Source: Novosphingobium colocasiae
GTDB taxonomy: Bacteria > Pseudomonadota > Alphaproteobacteria > Sphingomonadales > Sphingomonadaceae
Direction: 5' to 3'
NCBI RefSeq assembly: GCF_014652555.1
Contig: NZ_BMZA01000018.1
Coordinates: 1-50,366, forward strand
Length of the DNA: 50,366 nt
Part shown: in pieces, positions 48,740-50,366 of the stretch
Numbering within the stretch: position 1 is the stretch's first letter
Layout: every line of letters starts with the position of its first letter
Program-made: the position numbers and the translations under genes
The notes under the pieces: generated by a model
What the model was told of the DNA's origin: nothing
Databases searched by the model: none
The model's input: the letters and a program-made list of their open reading frames with translations, nothing else

Positions 48740-50167
48740 GTGACGGCGGGCGCACCGGCCGCCGAAGAGGCCGGAGGCGCGCCGGGCCACGCCGCATCCG
48801 GTCACGGGCGCGACGATCACACCGGCTCGCTCGGCCGGCGCATGATGCTGATCGCGGCGGGCTGGATTTCGGTGCTGCTGCTGGTCGGCGGTCTGGCGCT
48901 CGATCGCACGCTGACCTCGATGATCACCCGCAATTTCGATGAGCAACTGGGCTACATGCTGACCGGCATGATCGGCTCGGCCGAAATCGGGCCCGATGGC
49001 GAGGTGTTTTTCGTCAGGCCGCTGGGCGACCAGCGTTTCCTTGAGCCCAATTCGGGCCTTTACTGGCAGATCAGGGGCAAGGGGCACGAGGACTTCCCGT
49101 CACGCTCCTTGTGGGATCGCAGCCTCGATGCGCCGCTCGATCACTTCGACGCGAACCCGCATGTCTACGATAGCGACCAGTTCAGCGGTGAGCCGCTGCG
49201 CGTCATGGAACGCTCGATCATGCTGCCGGGCAGCGATACGAAATGGATGTTCACCGTTGCCGCCAGCCGCGAGGACCTGAACGACCAGATCCGCAAGATT
49301 CGCCTGATCCTGGTCTACAGCTTCGTCGCGCTCGGCTTCGGGCTGCTGCTGATGGCGGGATTGCAGACCTGGTACGGCCTGTTCCCGCTGCGCCATGTCC
49401 GCCGGGCGATCTTCCGCATGCGCCAGACCGGTGCGAGCCGGCTGACCGACCCGCTGCCGCGCGAAGTGGCCCCTCTGGTCGAGGAACTGAACGCGCTGCT
49501 GGCGCACACCGACCGGCAGGCGGAAGAGGCGCGCACGCACGCGGGCAACCTTGCCCATGCGCTCAAGACCCCGCTGACCGTGCTGATGAACGCCGCCACC
49601 GCCCGCGCGCCGGACCTGTCGGACGCGGTCATCCGCGAAACGGCGGTGATGCGCCGGCAGGTGGACCACCACCTGGCCCGCGCCCGGGCTGTGGGGCGGC
49701 GCGCCGCCGGCATGTCGCGCGCCAGCGTGTGGGTCAGTCTGGAAGCCGTGCTGCGCGCGGTGGAGCGGCTCTACGAGCATGCGCGCTTCGATCTGGACGG
49801 CAACCGCGACGTGCAAGTGGCGATGGAAAAGCAGGACCTTGAGGAGATCCTGGGCAACCTTATCGAGAACGCCGCAAAGTACGGCGGCGGCAGCGTGTTC
49901 GTCACTGTGGACGCGGGCTCGGACCCGGCCTTGTGCGAGGTTTGGGTAGAGGATGACGGCATGGGCATCCCCGAAGCCGAACGCATCCGCATCTTCGATC
50001 GCGGTGCCCGGCTCGATACCGGCAAGCCGGGCACAGGCCTGGGCCTCGCGATCGTACGCGACGTGGTCGAGCTTTACGGCGGGCACGTGGAACTGGCGGA
50101 GAGCGAGGATCTGGGCGGGCTGCTGGTCAAGCTGTTCATCCCGCGCGCGGCGGCGTTGCCAGTTTGA
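48740..50167 (+). CDS. Sensor histidine kinase (PhoQ-like), partner of the preceding regulator
   Basis: The product has 475 residues from the GTG start one base after the regulator gene; an alternative ATG is at 48842. It has a first membrane helix (about 36-56), a periplasmic sensor domain of about 140 residues, a second helix (about 195-215) and a HAMP-like linker. The H-box NLAHALKTPL holds the phospho-acceptor His273, and the ATPase domain has NLIENAAKYGG, DDGMGIPE, FDRGARLD and GTGLGLAIVRDVVELYGG. The short sensor domain is acidic (EDFPSRSLWDRS and DHFDANPH), which could bind divalent cations as in PhoQ; that is an inference. Confidence 0.92.
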   Translation: MTAGAPAAEEAGGAPGHAASGHGRDDHTGSLGRRMMLIAAGWISVLLLVGGLALDRTLTSMITRNFDEQLGYMLTGMIGSAEIGPDGEVFFVRPLGDQRFLEPNSGLYWQIRGKGHEDFPSRSLWDRSLDAPLDHFDANPHVYDSDQFSGEPLRVMERSIMLPGSDTKWMFTVAASREDLNDQIRKIRLILVYSFVALGFGLLLMAGLQTWYGLFPLRHVRRAIFRMRQTGASRLTDPLPREVAPLVEELNALLAHTDRQAEEARTHAGNLAHALKTPLTVLMNAATARAPDLSDAVIRETAVMRRQVDHHLARARAVGRRAAGMSRASVWVSLEAVLRAVERLYEHARFDLDGNRDVQVAMEKQDLEEILGNLIENAAKYGGGSVFVTVDAGSDPALCEVWVEDDGMGIPEAERIRIFDRGARLDTGKPGTGLGLAIVRDVVELYGGHVELAESEDLGGLLVKLFIPRAAALPV

Positions 50168-50171
50168 ATTT

Positions 50172-50311
50172 TAGAGCATCGCGCGTTTAATTAGCACCAC
50201 AAGTTCCGTTCGTATCGAGCGAAGTCGAGATACGGATAACACAGCGCCAGAGAGTCTCGACTTCGCTCGACACGAACGGAGAATGCTTCAGATTTCACGC
50301 GCTTGGCTCTA
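50172..50311. repeat. 140-bp MITE-like inverted-repeat element
   Basis: The element starts TAGAGC (50172) and ends GCTCTA (50311). Its inner arms 50206-50230 and 50255-50279 are inverted copies with 24 of 25 matching positions, and the outer arms are diverged copies. The same core occurs at 45319 and 43362. It carries no gene and sits just past the stop of the sensor kinase, where it may also end the transcript. Confidence 0.75.
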
Positions 50312-50366
50312 GGGGTTGTGGGGATTTAGGATTCCCATTTTGTCGGAGATGTGATTCACGCTCTGG

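Noticed and set aside
1..50366. CRISPR array, prophage or secondary-metabolite cluster
   Set aside because: No regularly spaced direct repeats, no phage structural genes and no large biosynthetic genes are present in the window.

Overview
The window is about 50 kb of high-GC chromosome from an alphaproteobacterium, most likely Sphingomonadales (Sphingomonas/Novosphingobium type); I cannot fix the genus. The reasons are the GC-rich codon use, the alphaproteobacterial order ahcY / divL-like kinase / tsaE / amgK / murU / addB / addA / trxA, an alpha-type AddB, and dense short palindromic intergenic repeats. Most of it is ordinary core genome with tightly packed, overlapping genes. The one clear accessory insertion is a restriction-modification pair beside a tRNA-Pro gene.

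Layout. 0.1-7.5 kb: a YbhGFSR-type ABC exporter operon on the minus strand (membrane fusion protein, double ATPase, two permeases, NodT-family outer-membrane lipoprotein), transcribed divergently from a CecR-like TetR regulator, with a long palindrome between them. 7.5-13.7 kb: a ClC antiporter, an exported hypothetical protein, a phospholipase D-family protein overlapping folE, and a polytopic membrane protein. 13.8-16 kb: a 1-Cys peroxiredoxin divergent from ahcY; the ahcY leader has a palindrome and two hairpins. 16-27.6 kb: a compact operon with a DivL-like pseudokinase (Lys in place of the phospho-His), TsaE, the cell-wall recycling pair AmgK-MurU, AddB-AddA and thioredoxin. 27.6-30.5 kb: a MITE-like repeat, then argJ / GST / inositol-monophosphatase family on the minus strand.

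30.5-33.7 kb: a small exported protein and secA. 34-36.8 kb: an autotransporter. 36.9-37.7 kb: a DUF2889 protein. 37.8-39.8 kb: a GIY-YIG nuclease and a cytosine-C5 methyltransferase (lower GC), next to tRNA-Pro(GGG). 40.3-43.3 kb: yajC-secD-secF. 43.4-47.3 kb: a glycosyltransferase, an XRE regulator and the ABC-F protein Uup. 47.6-50.2 kb: an exported PepSY-like protein, an OmpR-type response regulator and its sensor kinase.

Together: the Sec motor (SecA) and its accessory proteins (YajC-SecDF) lie within 13 kb, with an autotransporter between them that would be one of their substrates. The DivL-like protein probably feeds the CckA-ChpT-CtrA cell-cycle relay. AmgK-MurU salvage peptidoglycan sugars. 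AddAB repairs double-strand breaks. The observations I rate highest are the secA-proximal small exported ORF as a possible secretion-monitoring arrest peptide, the Lys-substituted DivL-like kinase, and the GIY-YIG restriction-modification island.
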